Part shown: positions 34,413 to 44,252 of the stretch, piece by piece | How the letters are laid out: each line of letters begins with the position of its first letter | Position numbering within the stretch: the stretch's first letter is position 1 | DNA from: Anaerolineae bacterium | GTDB lineage: Bacteria > Chloroflexota > Anaerolineae > Anaerolineales > Villigracilaceae | NCBI GenBank assembly: GCA_021324435.1 | Contig: JAJPIZ010000014.1 | Location: 1 to 64,000 of the forward strand | Direction: 5' to 3' | Length of the DNA stretch: 64,000 nt | Translations under genes and position numbers: made by a program | Notes under the pieces: model-generated | What the model was told of the DNA's origin: nothing | The model's input: only the letters and a program-made list of their open reading frames with translations | Database searches by the model: none

Positions 34413-35162
34413 ATGCGCACCGTTCAACTCTTCATCACTTGTCTTGTGGATACATTTTTTCCGGAGGTCGGCGAAGCGATGGTGGATGTGCTCCGCGAGG
34501 CAGGTGTGGATGTGGACTTCCCTCGAGACCAGACTTGTTGCGGACAACCCACGTTCAATGCGGGACTTCGAGCGGAGGCGCGCCAAATGGCCGAACATAC
34601 CATCCGCGTCTTTGATTCCCGCAAAGGCGACGTGGTCCTGCCCTCCGGCTCGTGCGCGCATATGATTCGTCACAATTACGAAGAGTTATTTGCAGACGAT
34701 CCACTTTGGCTTCCGCGCGCGAAATCGCTTGCGGCGCGAACGTATGAATTCACTGAATATCTCGTGGACGTTTTGAGCATCACCGACCCTTCGACAAGCT
34801 CAGGGCGGCGCTTCAGCCCGCGCTGGGACGGTTTGCTGACCTACCATCCAACTTGTCATCTGCATCGGGGCCTCGGCATTGACCGTCAGCCAAAGACTCT
34901 GTTGGCAAACATTCATGGCGCGCAGATCATCGAACTGCCCGAAGCCGAGGATTGCTGTGGCTTTGGCGGAATCTTTTCTGTGGAGCATCCAGAACTTTCG
35001 GCAGAGATGCTGAAACGCAAGATTCGGAATTTGGAGAAGACGCAGTCCCCCACGCTGGTGGTTTGTGACGCGGGCTGTTTGATGCACATCCAGGGCGGAT
35101 TGAAGCGCAACAAGATGAAACAAAGAGTTGTACACATAGCGCAGATCCTGGCAAATCAGTGA
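34413..35162 (+). CDS. lutA: LutA-type (Fe-S) oxidoreductase subunit of lactate oxidation
   Basis: 249 aa. Two cysteine-rich CCG domains are present: TCCGQPTFNAG near residue 40 and EDCCGFGGIFSV near 190, with extra Cys in PTCHLHRG and CDAGCLMHI. Together with LutB and LutC it oxidises L-lactate to pyruvate at the membrane. The start is 6 nt after a TACAAT -10 box with no ribosome site (leaderless candidate). Residues DPSTSSGR are encoded by an in-frame family D repeat. It is followed 10 bp later by the fused lutB-lutC gene. Confidence 0.88.
   Translation: MRTVQLFITCLVDTFFPEVGEAMVDVLREAGVDVDFPRDQTCCGQPTFNAGLRAEARQMAEHTIRVFDSRKGDVVLPSGSCAHMIRHNYEELFADDPLWLPRAKSLAARTYEFTEYLVDVLSITDPSTSSGRRFSPRWDGLLTYHPTCHLHRGLGIDRQPKTLLANIHGAQIIELPEAEDCCGFGGIFSVEHPELSAEMLKRKIRNLEKTQSPTLVVCDAGCLMHIQGGLKRNKMKQRVVHIAQILANQ
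34787..34806. repeat. Family D repeat in frame in lutA
   Basis: cccttcgacaagctcagggc, translated as PSTSSGR. Confidence 0.75.
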
Positions 35163-35172
35163 GCAGTTTCCA

Positions 35173-37215
35173 GTGACCAGTTACCAGTTTCGCACTCGAA
35201 TCCGAGCGGCAATTGCAAACGCGAATCTCCAACAAGCGCTGGATGCCAATGCCCTGCGCCGCGTGCAGGGACGCGTCACCGCGTTTGCGTCGTTACCGGA
35301 TTGGAAAGAGAGACGCCAGCGCGCCCACGCTGTTCGGGCGGATGTAATTTCACGTTTGGATGAATATCTTGAAAGATTTATCGAGAAGGCAATAGGGAAC
35401 GGTATCATTGTCCACCGCGCCAACGACGCGGCGGAGGCAATTAATATTATTTCAAAAATCGTAGGGGCGACTGGCCAGTCGCCCCTACCGAAATTGATTG
35501 CAAAATCCAAATCCATGGTGTCGGAGGAAATCAATCTCAATCATGCACTCGAGGCGGCAGGACACCGCGTGATCGAAACCGATTTGGGCGAATACATTGT
35601 CCAATTGCGCGGCGAGAAACCGGCGCACATCATCACGCCCGCAGTACATCTGCGGCGTCATCAAGTGGGCCAACTCTTTCACGAAAAGCTCGGCATTCCC
35701 TATACGGAAGATATTCCCACGCTGACCAACACGGCGCGCAAAGTTCTGCGCGAAGTTTTTTTGACCGCGGACGTGGGCGTCAGCGGAGTCAACTTCGGCG
35801 TGGCCGAGACCGGGGCGCTGTGCATCGTCACCAACGAAGGCAACGGGCGCATGGTCACGACCCTGCCGCCGATTCACATCGCGCTGATGGGCATGGAGCG
35901 ACTCGTCCCGACGCTGGACGATCTGGCGCTGATGCTTTCCCTGTTACCGCGTTCCGCGACGGGACAGAAACTCAGCGTCTACACTCAACTGATTCATTCG
36001 CCTCGTCGCGCGGACGAAACAGATGGCGCGCATGAAAGACATCTCATCATCCTCGACAACGGTCGCTCGCGCCTGTTGAATTCGCCGTTGCAGGAAGCGT
36101 TGTATTGCATCCGTTGCGGCGCGTGCCTGAATGCCTGCCCGGTGTTCCGCGAATTGGGTGGGCATGCCTACGTGGGCAGTGACGGTTCGATTGCGCCGTA
36201 TCCGGGGCCCATCGGTTCGGTGGTCTCGCCGGGGTTGCTGGGACTGGAACAGTTTGGTCATCTGGCGCAGGCTTCGTCCTTGTGCGGCGCGTGCAAGGAC
36301 GCTTGTCCCGTGGACATTGATTTGCCGAGGTTGTTGACGAGAGTGAGAGCAGGAGGCAGTAAGCAGGAGACAGTAAGCAGTGGTGTTGGGTTGTCATTTG
36401 TTTCAAGATTTGGATTGAAGGTCTACGGTGTGATCGGCAAATCGGCGACATTGTTTTCCGCGGCGCAGAAACTGGCGGGGATTGGCTCGCGGCTTATCTC
36501 GCCGTTCTCAGCGTGGATGTGGATTCCGTCGTTCACGGGCTGGGGATTCAGCAAGGATTTTCCGCGGCCGGCGGTGAGATCATTTAGGGAACGATTTAGC
36601 CACAGGCCTCAAAGAACGAAAGATTCAGCCACAGAGAGCACAGAGATTTCCGTAAAGAAGAAAGAGGAAAGAAGAGAGCCAGATGTGCCAGAAGCGCCAA
36701 AGGTGAATTTGGTTGAACGATTTACAGAGGAGTTGACCGCGCTGGGCGGAAACGTGTATCGCGTGCCGCGAGACAAGTTGAATGATAGATTGATTGAATT
36801 TTTGAGGGAGAGAAAAGTCGAGGCCGTGCTGATGTGGGATTCAGTTGAGGGCGTGGATGAGATTCATTTGACGCGAGCCGGAATCAGGGCGGTCCGAAGC
36901 GCTGACCCATCGTTGCGCGTCGGCATCACTGGAGTCGCGTCCGCCATCGCCGAGACCGGGACTCTGGTGGTGCCATCCGGCAAGGGACAGATGTTGAGCG
37001 CGTCGCTTTTGCCGGAGATACATATCGCGGTCGCGCAGTCGTCTCAAATTGTTCCGTCGCTGGAGGAAGCTCTGCGGAGCGACGCCGTGCGCGGCGCGGC
37101 GTCGGTGGCGTTGATCAGCGGCCCGTCGCGCACCGCCGACATCGAAATGACGCTGACCATCGGCGTGCATGGGCCAGAGGAATTACATGCATTTGTTACG
37201 GGCGAACAACTCTAG
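35173..37215 (+). CDS. lutB: Fused LutB-LutC lactate utilisation iron-sulfur protein
   Basis: 680 aa from a GTG start (weak ribosome site; upstream DNA is repeat-like). Residues ~1-300 are the LUD domain of LutB. Two ferredoxin-like clusters follow: CIRCGACLNACPVF near 312 and CGACKDACPVDID near 370. Residues ~514-680 are a LutC domain (FTEELTALGGNVYRV, GVASAIAETGTLVV, GPSRTADIEMTLTIGVHGPEEL). LutB and LutC are usually separate. Here they are joined by a linker at ~483-502 that is translated family F repeat (SATESTEISVKKKEERRE). Two more repeats lie in frame near residues 97-105 and 392-405. It completes LutABC. Confidence 0.88.
   Translation: MTSYQFRTRIRAAIANANLQQALDANALRRVQGRVTAFASLPDWKERRQRAHAVRADVISRLDEYLERFIEKAIGNGIIVHRANDAAEAINIISKIVGATGQSPLPKLIAKSKSMVSEEINLNHALEAAGHRVIETDLGEYIVQLRGEKPAHIITPAVHLRRHQVGQLFHEKLGIPYTEDIPTLTNTARKVLREVFLTADVGVSGVNFGVAETGALCIVTNEGNGRMVTTLPPIHIALMGMERLVPTLDDLALMLSLLPRSATGQKLSVYTQLIHSPRRADETDGAHERHLIILDNGRSRLLNSPLQEALYCIRCGACLNACPVFRELGGHAYVGSDGSIAPYPGPIGSVVSPGLLGLEQFGHLAQASSLCGACKDACPVDIDLPRLLTRVRAGGSKQETVSSGVGLSFVSRFGLKVYGVIGKSATLFSAAQKLAGIGSRLISPFSAWMWIPSFTGWGFSKDFPRPAVRSFRERFSHRPQRTKDSATESTEISVKKKEERREPDVPEAPKVNLVERFTEELTALGGNVYRVPRDKLNDRLIEFLRERKVEAVLMWDSVEGVDEIHLTRAGIRAVRSADPSLRVGITGVASAIAETGTLVVPSGKGQMLSASLLPEIHIAVAQSSQIVPSLEEALRSDAVRGAASVALISGPSRTADIEMTLTIGVHGPEELHAFVTGEQL
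35461..35488. repeat. Family E palindrome in frame in lutB
   Basis: A perfect 28-bp palindrome with 14-bp arms gtaggggcgactgg, encoding VGATGQSPLP. Confidence 0.85.
36347..36384. repeat. Family J-like short direct repeat in frame in lutB
   Basis: Tandem agcaggaggcagta and agcaggagacagta units, encoding RAGGSKQETVSSG just after the second Fe-S cluster. Confidence 0.6.
36596..36680. repeat. Family F repeat forming the LutB-LutC linker
   Basis: ttagccacaggcctc, then gattcagccacagagagcac and agagatttccgtaaagaag; it is read through in frame. Confidence 0.75.
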
Positions 37216-38738
37216 GGTCTAAGGTCGTAAAGATACCCATTCGCGTCCTGGGCGTTGAATTTGTCTAATTGTGTTCCAAACTGGTCTAAGTATTTAACAT
37301 AGAACGCCTGCATATTGCCTGTACAGCCACCGCAATCGACGATATCAGAAAAAATGAACCAAACTCTGGAGTTTCCTTTAAGTACATCTACATCATCAAG
37401 GAAGCTCTGAAGTGCAAGTTTCTTGTTCCATGTATCAAAGCCAATTATGACTTGCCCATTATCAAGGTTATAAAGAGGAGCATAATATTTAAATCCAGTT
37501 TCAGCACCATGAAAGACATAGACAATATCGCCCGGCATCCTGTTGGCTTCTACGTATTGTATCACTGGTCTGATGCCTGTATCGGCAAAAGGAGAAAATA
37601 GTGATCGAAAACCATCATAAGTCGGCAACCACATGACCACTAATGCAATACATCCACTTGTAACAACGGCAACGCCATGATGCCATTTTGCAAGGAGCGA
37701 ATAAATGCGGCCAAGGCCTTCCGCCATTAACATAAATATGAATGGGGCCAGAAACAACATAAAACGGTCTTTCAAAGGGTATCTATGTAAAGCAGATGCT
37801 ATTGAAACCGTGATGAAAGGTAATAGAAGGGTGATTGCTAGATAACGGTTGCGCACAAAGATTGACAGGCCGCCAGCCAAAGCCAAAACCAGCAACAGCA
37901 ACGCGAGAAAAAGATCGCTTCGACCCATACTAAAAAATACAAACGAAAAATAGGTATCACGAAACCAACCCAAATGACTCCAAGGCGGCATTGGCATGAA
38001 CGCCTTGCGCCAATAGTTCATCAGTTGCGCATCGGCGGCAATATATCGTAACGAGACAACGTACTCTGCTGTCAGGGTAATGAGCCAAGCAAAGCCAGAG
38101 ACTAAAATCCAAGAGAGTGAAGTATAGTCTTTCCGGGCCAGATTTTGACACGCAAGCGCCAAGCCGATACCGGTAAGAATGAAGATTAATGTGTGTGAAG
38201 CCCAAATGGCAATCACACCAGCGATACCCAGCGTGAGGAAATCTTTGATTCGTGCGTTTTCACGCAAACATACACTTGCGAATAAGACCAATAGCAGGCC
38301 AAGCATCACATCACTGGAATATTGCTTAAGCTCAGAAGAATAATATACGAGAAAGCCGCTCACAGAAAACAATGCGAGGGCGAACAGTCCCACCAGTCCA
38401 AGATTTTCTCTAGCAACGCGATACATCAGATAAACGGAGAGGAGTCCCGCGAGCAGCGGAAGGAGCCGTAGGATATAGTCTTTATTTCCAAGGACTGTGA
38501 GAAGAGCCTTTTCGATGAACAGAAATAGAATCGGGGATGCCTGTTCATAATCCAGCGGTTGCGTTAAACCAGTAAAGGTGCGATTGACCAAATTCAAAGC
38601 TAAACTAGCCTCGTCAGCCCAGAAAGAACGATTGGCAATGTACAGCTTTAAACGCAGAACGACACCTACAACGATAAAGAGCCACCATATATAATCCGAC
38701 TTCGCCAAGGATTTCGTCCACGATCCGAGCTTTTGCAT
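37212..38738 (-). CDS. Membrane glycosyltransferase of the GT-C (PMT/ArnT, GT39-like) type
   Basis: 508 aa with about ten to twelve membrane helices. The first periplasmic loop has the acidic pair of GT-C enzymes in NRSFWADEASLALNL (about 37-50). A QYSSDVMLGLLL segment follows, and the soluble C-terminal domain (about 390-508) contains YVFHGAETGFKYY. These enzymes use lipid-linked sugars outside the membrane. The target is unknown. Base composition is AT-richer than the flanks. Its stop overlaps the lutBC stop by 3 bp in convergent orientation. Confidence 0.78.
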   Translation of the reverse strand: MQKLGSWTKSLAKSDYIWWLFIVVGVVLRLKLYIANRSFWADEASLALNLVNRTFTGLTQPLDYEQASPILFLFIEKALLTVLGNKDYILRLLPLLAGLLSVYLMYRVARENLGLVGLFALALFSVSGFLVYYSSELKQYSSDVMLGLLLVLFASVCLRENARIKDFLTLGIAGVIAIWASHTLIFILTGIGLALACQNLARKDYTSLSWILVSGFAWLITLTAEYVVSLRYIAADAQLMNYWRKAFMPMPPWSHLGWFRDTYFSFVFFSMGRSDLFLALLLLVLALAGGLSIFVRNRYLAITLLLPFITVSIASALHRYPLKDRFMLFLAPFIFMLMAEGLGRIYSLLAKWHHGVAVVTSGCIALVVMWLPTYDGFRSLFSPFADTGIRPVIQYVEANRMPGDIVYVFHGAETGFKYYAPLYNLDNGQVIIGFDTWNKKLALQSFLDDVDVLKGNSRVWFIFSDIVDCGGCTGNMQAFYVKYLDQFGTQLDKFNAQDANGYLYDLRP

Positions 38739-38794
38739 AAAATACTAGCCGCTCCAACTATTGAGGTAATTCTACCATTTGCACGCTTTTATTG

Positions 38795-38823
38795 TTGACG
38801 ATTGAATGGGCAAATGTTAGAAT
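38795..38823 (+). promoter_or_regulatory. Promoter of tRNA-Glu
   Basis: TTGACG, 17-bp spacer, TAGAAT; the tRNA begins 14 nt after the -10. Confidence 0.75.
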
Positions 38824-38837
38824 GTTGCGGCCTTAAC

Positions 38838-38910
38838 GCCCCCATCGTCTAGAGGCCCAGGACGGGGCCCTCTCAAGGCCCAAACTGGGGTTCGAATCCC
38901 CATGGGGGCA
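38838..38910 (+). tRNA. trnE: tRNA-Glu (anticodon CTC)
   Basis: Complete 73-nt cloverleaf: acceptor GCCCCCA / TGGGGGC with discriminator A, D-arm GTCTAGAGGCCCAGGAC, anticodon stem GGGCC / GGCCC with loop CTCTCAA (CTC at 38872-38874), T-arm GGGGTTCGAATCCCC. CCA is not encoded. Strong promoter before, terminator after. Confidence 0.95.
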
Positions 38911-38913
38911 CAA

Positions 38914-38944
38914 AAAAGCCGCCAGTGATGGCGGCTTTTTATTT
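38914..38944 (+). terminator. Rho-independent terminator of tRNA-Glu
   Basis: Stem aaaagccgcca / tggcggctttt with a 4-nt loop and a T-rich tail, starting 4 nt after the tRNA. Confidence 0.85.
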
Positions 38945-38951
38945 TCCAAAA

Positions 38952-40947
38952 CTAAGTTATCTTGGTTGCCAATGACAACAAGAGATTGACTTTCTTGTTG
39001 AGAATCTCTACTAAATCGCATAAGGATTTTACATCGTCACGTTTTGCCGTTTGCAAATACTTTTCCATCTCCTCTACAATCAAATCATCAAGGGAATGTT
39101 TCAGGCGTTTACGTTCCTGGGATGTCTCATCGCCACTTAACTCTTGGTTTGCGAGATGTTTATCTAGGACACTTGCAATTTCCTTCATGCGTGGGACTAC
39201 TACGCTGTTTGCTTGCGATTTAACTTCCCATAATGCAAACGCGTCTCCAAAAACAGTACTTGGTATCATATCTTCGACTGTGGTGTCTGGTATGTTTAGA
39301 ATATCCTTGATCTCCAGCAATTCGTCTGGCGTTTGAGCTTTATTATTCCTCTTAGCGTCCTCACCCTTCTTGTCCGAATCATACAGACTAACACATATTA
39401 AGCCATTCGATTTGTAAAGCTTAGCATGTTTGGCAATTTCTGCTGCTCCATCACAATCGATTATTGCCGTCAAATTCATGTCAATTACATTTTCAGTTAT
39501 CCCTTGATTGACAAGCCAATTTGTAATTAGGGTTATTAGTCGTCTGTCCAGACTACCCTCGACCAAAATATTAAGTTCATTTAAGTACGAAATATCGGAA
39601 ACTGTATAAACTAAAGCGGATCGCAATAAAGGATCCCTGAATATATCCGCTTTCGTTGGCGCACTCACTCTTGAAAGCGAATAGCCATCTTGAACTTCCT
39701 TCAAAAGAAAACGGACTCTTTTAGGAAAACGCCTGTCGACCATAAAGGGTGAGTGATTCGAATAGATTATTTGATTTTTCTTCGCCAGTTCATTGATCTC
39801 TTTTAGGACATCTTTTTGACCCCCAGGGTGCAAATACAAGGCGGGCTCATCAATTAATATTATGTAATCTTTTAGGTCTTCCGCCTCAGCCACCATGCCA
39901 ATAACAAATGCCAGGAACCAATCTCATGCCTTCGCTGTGAAATTTAGGTTCAATGGAATAACCGGGTTCCTTAATATTAATTACGAGATGATCGGGCTGG
40001 TGAACCACTTGAATTTCAAGGTCTTTATTTGTCTGCCATTTTTGCCGAATCTTGTCAGTAACTGTTCTGGATAAAGTCTCATAAGTGTTAATAAAATCAG
40101 TTTCACTCAACCCTTCCAAAATGGATGGAACATCTTTTGGTTCATATCCCCCCAATTTAAAGAGCGCTTTTATTACTGGCCTTTTCTCGATATCTGATCT
40201 TATCTCTTCAAAGCGAATTATGTCTGGCAGAGAATATTTTTCTTTGTCATAGCTCCAAAAAAAGATTCTAAGATTACGTTGTAGATCGGCTAGTAAAGAG
40301 GCTCGAAATTCTTCCTCGAACTGTTGAGGCTCGAGTACCCGCGCCTTGCCATCCGATACAACTTGGTCGGCATAGGGTAAATACTCCCGATTTTTATTAG
40401 TGATCAGAAAATAGTCACCTGGCGACAAGGTTTCTATTACTTGTATCGATTTTTTTGATTGGCCACTCAATGCATGTTTAGTTTGGGATAGAGTGGCATC
40501 CGAGGAGGTTTGTAAAATCTCGTCGCCCAATCCGAATTCTTGATCGGATATATTTTTGATTATTAATTCACCAGTTATTGATACGGGAATCTCAACACTA
40601 AAATCGTTTCCATGTCTAATCAAAGTAAGATAATCAACCTGAAATTCATTCAAAACAGCAGAGAGCGATGGATTGGTAATTAATTCCGAACTAAGCTTAT
40701 AGGTAACACGAGGCCACCCATGATTTCTGTAAGTTAAAGAGTTCTTTCGAGTGTCAGAATTCGTCATCTCCCTTTTCTCGCCTCGTGGTGAAGCGCTTTT
40801 AGGCAAGGCAAGATTTAGAGCATCGAGAAGGTTTGTTTTTCCACTCTCATTCGCTCCAATTAAGCAAGTCACATCGGCGAATTCTATAGTTTCCGATGCA
40901 AAAGAACGAAAGTCTGTTAGATTTACGCTATGGATGATTATCTTCAT
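38952..40947 (-). pseudogene. OLD-family ATPase/TOPRIM nuclease, split by a +1 frameshift
   Basis: Two overlapping frames form one ~664-aa protein. The upstream part (40947 to 39886) starts MKIIIHSVNLTDFRSF and has Walker A GANESGKT (31-38). The downstream part (39896 to 38952) has Walker B IILIDEPALYLHPGG, an H-switch SNHSPFMVD, and a TOPRIM domain with Glu in ILVEGSLDRR and Asps in VSLYDSDKKGED. Removing one A of the pair at 39920-39921 restores SEGMRWFLAFVIGMVAEAED across the junction. OLD nucleases act in phage defence. No GajB-like helicase is adjacent. It may be a real mutation or a sequencing error. Confidence 0.82.
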
Positions 40948-41059
40948 ATCGCCCTCAATCGGGTCTATCAAATAGCCCTCTTGATAATGGGGCCTACGTC
41001 ATGGAACATGACTTTGATTTCAAAAGAAATTATACATCAACTCACACAATTCCTTAGGA

Positions 41060-41065
41060 TATAAT
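41060..41065 (+). promoter_or_regulatory. -10 box of the EamA transporter gene (leaderless candidate)
   Basis: Perfect TATAAT, 7 nt before the ATG; no ribosome site. Confidence 0.55.
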
Positions 41066-41072
41066 CCCAACC

Positions 41073-42029
41073 ATGAACTCCACCTCCTCCACTTTCTCAC
41101 GCGGGTATTTCATCGCGCTGACGGCCACCGTGCTGTGGTCGTTCACCGGTATCCTGATCAGTTATCTGAGCAAGACCTACCAGTTGCCGTCGCTGGTGCT
41201 GGCCTTCTGGCGCGACCTGTTCGTCTCGTTCGGCATGGTCGTCGGCTTGCTGGCCTTGAGCCGGGCGCGCTTCCAACTCGGCCGCGGTCACTGGCGCTTC
41301 ATGGTCCTGTACGGCCTGACGCTGGCGGTCTTCAATTCCATGTGGACCTTCTCGGTGCAATACAACGGCGCGGCGGTGGCTACCGTGCTAGCCTTCAGTT
41401 CACCCGCCATGACCGCCATCCTGAGCCGCCTGATCTTCAAAGAACAATTCAATCGCATCAAGATCATCTCGATTGTTCTGAGTCTGATCGGTACAGCCCT
41501 CGTTTCCGGCGCGGCCAATCCCTCGGCATGGACTCTCAACCCGGCGGGCATCATCTTCGGCCTGCTGACGGGCCTGTTCTTCGCGTTCTACAATCTCGAA
41601 GGCAAGAGCGCCTCTGACAAATTCATCGACTCATGGACGGCCCTGCTCTACAGTTTTGCGATTGCGGCCTTCTTCCTTTTTCTGTTCAACATCGGCGCAA
41701 ACTCCTTCACGCATCAGACCCCGCTCGCGAATTTGCTCTGGCTCGGGAACTCGGTCAGCGGCTGGACGATTCTCTTTCTGCTGGGCGTCGTTCCCACCCT
41801 GGGCGGCTTCGGGCTGTACACGCTGAGTCTGCGTTACCTGCCGCCCACCGTGTCCAATCTCATCGCGACGCTCGAACCCGCACTCACCGCCATCTGGGCT
41901 TATTTCCTTTTGAACGAAATGCTCACGGGCGTTCAACTTGTCGGCAGTGTGTGCATCTTTGCGGGCGTGATTCTCCTGCGGGTTCGGGAACGTCCATTGC
42001 CCGCGACGGTCGAAGCTGAAATGCCATAA
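41073..42029 (+). CDS. DMT-superfamily (EamA) transporter
   Basis: 318 aa with ten membrane helices forming two EamA repeats (about 12-145 and 160-300). Typical stretches are ATVLWSFTGILISYL, LAFSSPAMTAILSRLIFKEQ, and, in the second repeat, LIATLEPALTAIWAYFLLNEMLTGVQLVGSVCIFAGV. Family members export metabolites or amino acids; the substrate is not predictable. It stands alone, with its own -10 box and terminator. Confidence 0.88.
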   Translation: MNSTSSTFSRGYFIALTATVLWSFTGILISYLSKTYQLPSLVLAFWRDLFVSFGMVVGLLALSRARFQLGRGHWRFMVLYGLTLAVFNSMWTFSVQYNGAAVATVLAFSSPAMTAILSRLIFKEQFNRIKIISIVLSLIGTALVSGAANPSAWTLNPAGIIFGLLTGLFFAFYNLEGKSASDKFIDSWTALLYSFAIAAFFLFLFNIGANSFTHQTPLANLLWLGNSVSGWTILFLLGVVPTLGGFGLYTLSLRYLPPTVSNLIATLEPALTAIWAYFLLNEMLTGVQLVGSVCIFAGVILLRVRERPLPATVEAEMP

Positions 42030-42089
42030 GGCCGTCGAAACGGGCGCCCGCTCACAGGTCACGCGAGATGCGGAGAATGTGATCGTTGC

Positions 42090-42123
42090 AAAAGAGTCCG
42101 ACTCATCGCCGGACTCTTTTTAT
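42090..42123 (+). terminator. Rho-independent terminator after the EamA gene
   Basis: Stem aaagagtccg / cggactcttt with an 8-nt loop and TTTT tail. Confidence 0.8.
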
Positions 42124-42151
42124 GCATGAGACGCCCGATGAAATTGTCCTG

Positions 42152-44248
42152 CTATTTGAAATTCTTGTTCGTTCGCGTCTGATCCAACTGGACCGCGCGC
42201 AAGCGCAGGCTCAGGTCCCGCAGTTGCGTAAAAGACACCGGCTTGATCAGCACAATATCCGCAATATCGCGATATATTTCGCCCATGAGCGCGTCCGCCG
42301 TTGCAATCACGACAATGGTTCCCTTCAATACTCGATCCGCGCGAATCTGGTTGAGCAATGTGGAGCCATCCACATTCGGAAGATGCAGATCTAAAATGAC
42401 GATGTGGGGGGTAATTTCCTTGATCCGTTGCTGAGCAATCGCCCCGTCACGAATCACCTGAGGTTCGAATCCTGCGGATCTTAACGCTTCCGCAAAGATG
42501 GCCGCCAGGTCGGCGTCGTCTTCGATGACGAGGGCAAAACTGCTGTTCATGGCATAGTTCCTTTCCAAATCTTCCTCTGTCAATGGCAGTGTAACCGTAA
42601 ATGTAGCGCCTTGCCCCAGCGTACTTTCCACGTTAATTTCACCTTTCATCAACTGCACAAGTTGTTTGACGATGGAAAGACCGAGTCCGAACCCGCCCTG
42701 CTGGCGGGTCGGGGAAGCATCCACTTGATGGAACGCGTCGAATATGTGCTCAAGTTCCTCCTTTGGGATTCCGCGTCCGCTATCGCTCACTTCCAATCCC
42801 CAGTGTTTCGGACCGACCAGAAACAGGCGAACCTTGATGTAGCCTCGTTCAGTGAACTTGATGCTATTATTCACCAAATTCATGAGAATCTGTTGAAGGC
42901 GGTGTGGATCGCCCAGCAACGATTTGGGCAGACGCGGGTCCACCTCGCCGGTCAGGGTCAGCCCCTTCTCAGCCACAATCTGATCCATTACCTCCCGGAC
43001 GTCTTTGAGCAGGTCAGCAGGCTCGAAAAGTTCCATGGTGATTCTCAGTTTACCGGCTTCCATTTGAGCCTGATCGAGCAGGTCGCCGACCATCCCCAGC
43101 ATGTGGCGGGTGTTCATCAAAATGCGTTTGGAGGCTTCTGCCTGCTTTTCATTGACCGGGCCATAGACTGCCTCCTTGAGCATTTCTGCAAAGCCCATGA
43201 TGGCATTAAGGGGGGTACGCAGTTCGTGCGAGACCATGGCGATAAACGAACTTTTCATGCGTTCGAGCTCCGCTTCACGCGTGACGTCACGGAAGACCGC
43301 CACCGTACCAATCTCCTCGTTGGCTGTATCATACACCTGCGCGGCGCTGACCGACAGAGTCTTCTTCCCCCATTGAATCCGAAAACTGCTGGGCTGGGTC
43401 CGGGTTTCCATCATGGTTTGCATAAGCCCTCGATCACGCGAAGACAGGTTGGGCGACTGCGCCAAATCATCAAATTTTCGATTGACGATTTGATCCATCC
43501 GCAACTCGAGCAGGTTCTGAATCGCCGGGTTGGATAATATGGAATTCCCCGCCTTATCGAACACGATCACACCGTCAGCGATCGAATTCAGAATGGCGTG
43601 CCTTTGCCCCGCCTCTGCGCGTTGACGCGCCAGCGCTTCGGCCAGCGCCTGCGTGCGCTCGGCGACAAGTTTATCGAGGTTGGCATTGGTGACGCGCAAT
43701 TCGCGCAGAGCCTGTTCGAGACTACGCGATGTAAGCCAAGACACCATAGCAAGCATGAAAAAGCCAATAATAGCTGGTGGGTTCGGAATCACAGATGATG
43801 ACACCGCCAGCCAAATGATAATAAAGCTACTAATGGCCGCGAAGAGAAAGCTGGCCGCAGGCAACAAGATTAGGCTGGAAACGGTGATCGGAATGGCAAA
43901 GAAGAGAAGTGAACGACCGCGAATCAGTTGCTCTGGTGTATCGCTGTATGACAGGACCACAGTCAAAAACAACAGGAAAAGAAAGGCGGCCCAACGTCCT
44001 GATCGGCGATTAATAAAATAAAGTATTACTGTGCCGAGTATAAAGATGAGTGTCGCCGGCAGGATCAGCTCACTACCCGGTCCCGCGAGACTTTCTGGCG
44101 AGAATACTAATAGGCTGAGAATAATCAGCATTATTAAGAAACCGCCAACAAACATTCCGCCCATAAGAATATTAAGCAACCTGCGCCGACGGCCATCGTC
44201 AGGATCTAGAGTAGGAACAGTCAAGATTGTGTCAAAGAATTTTTGCAT
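42152..44248 (-). CDS. Hybrid sensor histidine kinase with C-terminal receiver
   Basis: 698 aa. Five to six N-terminal membrane helices (about 25-175), a coiled linker ([22 protein letters not shown]), a PAS domain (about 215-325), HisKA with [16 protein letters not shown], HATPase_c ([26 protein letters not shown]), and a receiver domain starting [12 protein letters not shown] with phospho-acceptor Asp in [12 protein letters not shown] and Lys in VLIKPVS. No DNA-binding output. It starts 4 bp after the class II cyclase stop, so it belongs to the diterpene operon and may sense its product or control it with the LuxR regulator upstream. Confidence 0.9.
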   Translation of the reverse strand: MQKFFDTILTVPTLDPDDGRRRRLLNILMGGMFVGGFLIMLIILSLLVFSPESLAGPGSELILPATLIFILGTVILYFINRRSGRWAAFLFLLFLTVVLSYSDTPEQLIRGRSLLFFAIPITVSSLILLPAASFLFAAISSFIIIWLAVSSSVIPNPPAIIGFFMLAMVSWLTSRSLEQALRELRVTNANLDKLVAERTQALAEALARQRAEAGQRHAILNSIADGVIVFDKAGNSILSNPAIQNLLELRMDQIVNRKFDDLAQSPNLSSRDRGLMQTMMETRTQPSSFRIQWGKKTLSVSAAQVYDTANEEIGTVAVFRDVTREAELERMKSSFIAMVSHELRTPLNAIMGFAEMLKEAVYGPVNEKQAEASKRILMNTRHMLGMVGDLLDQAQMEAGKLRITMELFEPADLLKDVREVMDQIVAEKGLTLTGEVDPRLPKSLLGDPHRLQQILMNLVNNSIKFTERGYIKVRLFLVGPKHWGLEVSDSGRGIPKEELEHIFDAFHQVDASPTRQQGGFGLGLSIVKQLVQLMKGEINVESTLGQGATFTVTLPLTEEDLERNYAMNSSFALVIEDDADLAAIFAEALRSAGFEPQVIRDGAIAQQRIKEITPHIVILDLHLPNVDGSTLLNQIRADRVLKGTIVVIATADALMGEIYRDIADIVLIKPVSFTQLRDLSLRLRAVQLDQTRTNKNFK

Positions 44249-44252
44249 TTGG

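Noticed and set aside
38903-38910. tRNA 3' end duplicated as an attachment site on the far side of the OLD gene
   Set aside because: Only a short partial match (atggggcc near 40987) is seen, too weak for an att site, and no integrase gene is present.
39886-40971. Reading the OLD-like locus as two separate genes (for example a Gabija-type pair)
   Set aside because: Both frames are parts of one AAA-TOPRIM protein; the second lacks helicase motifs, and deleting one base joins them exactly.
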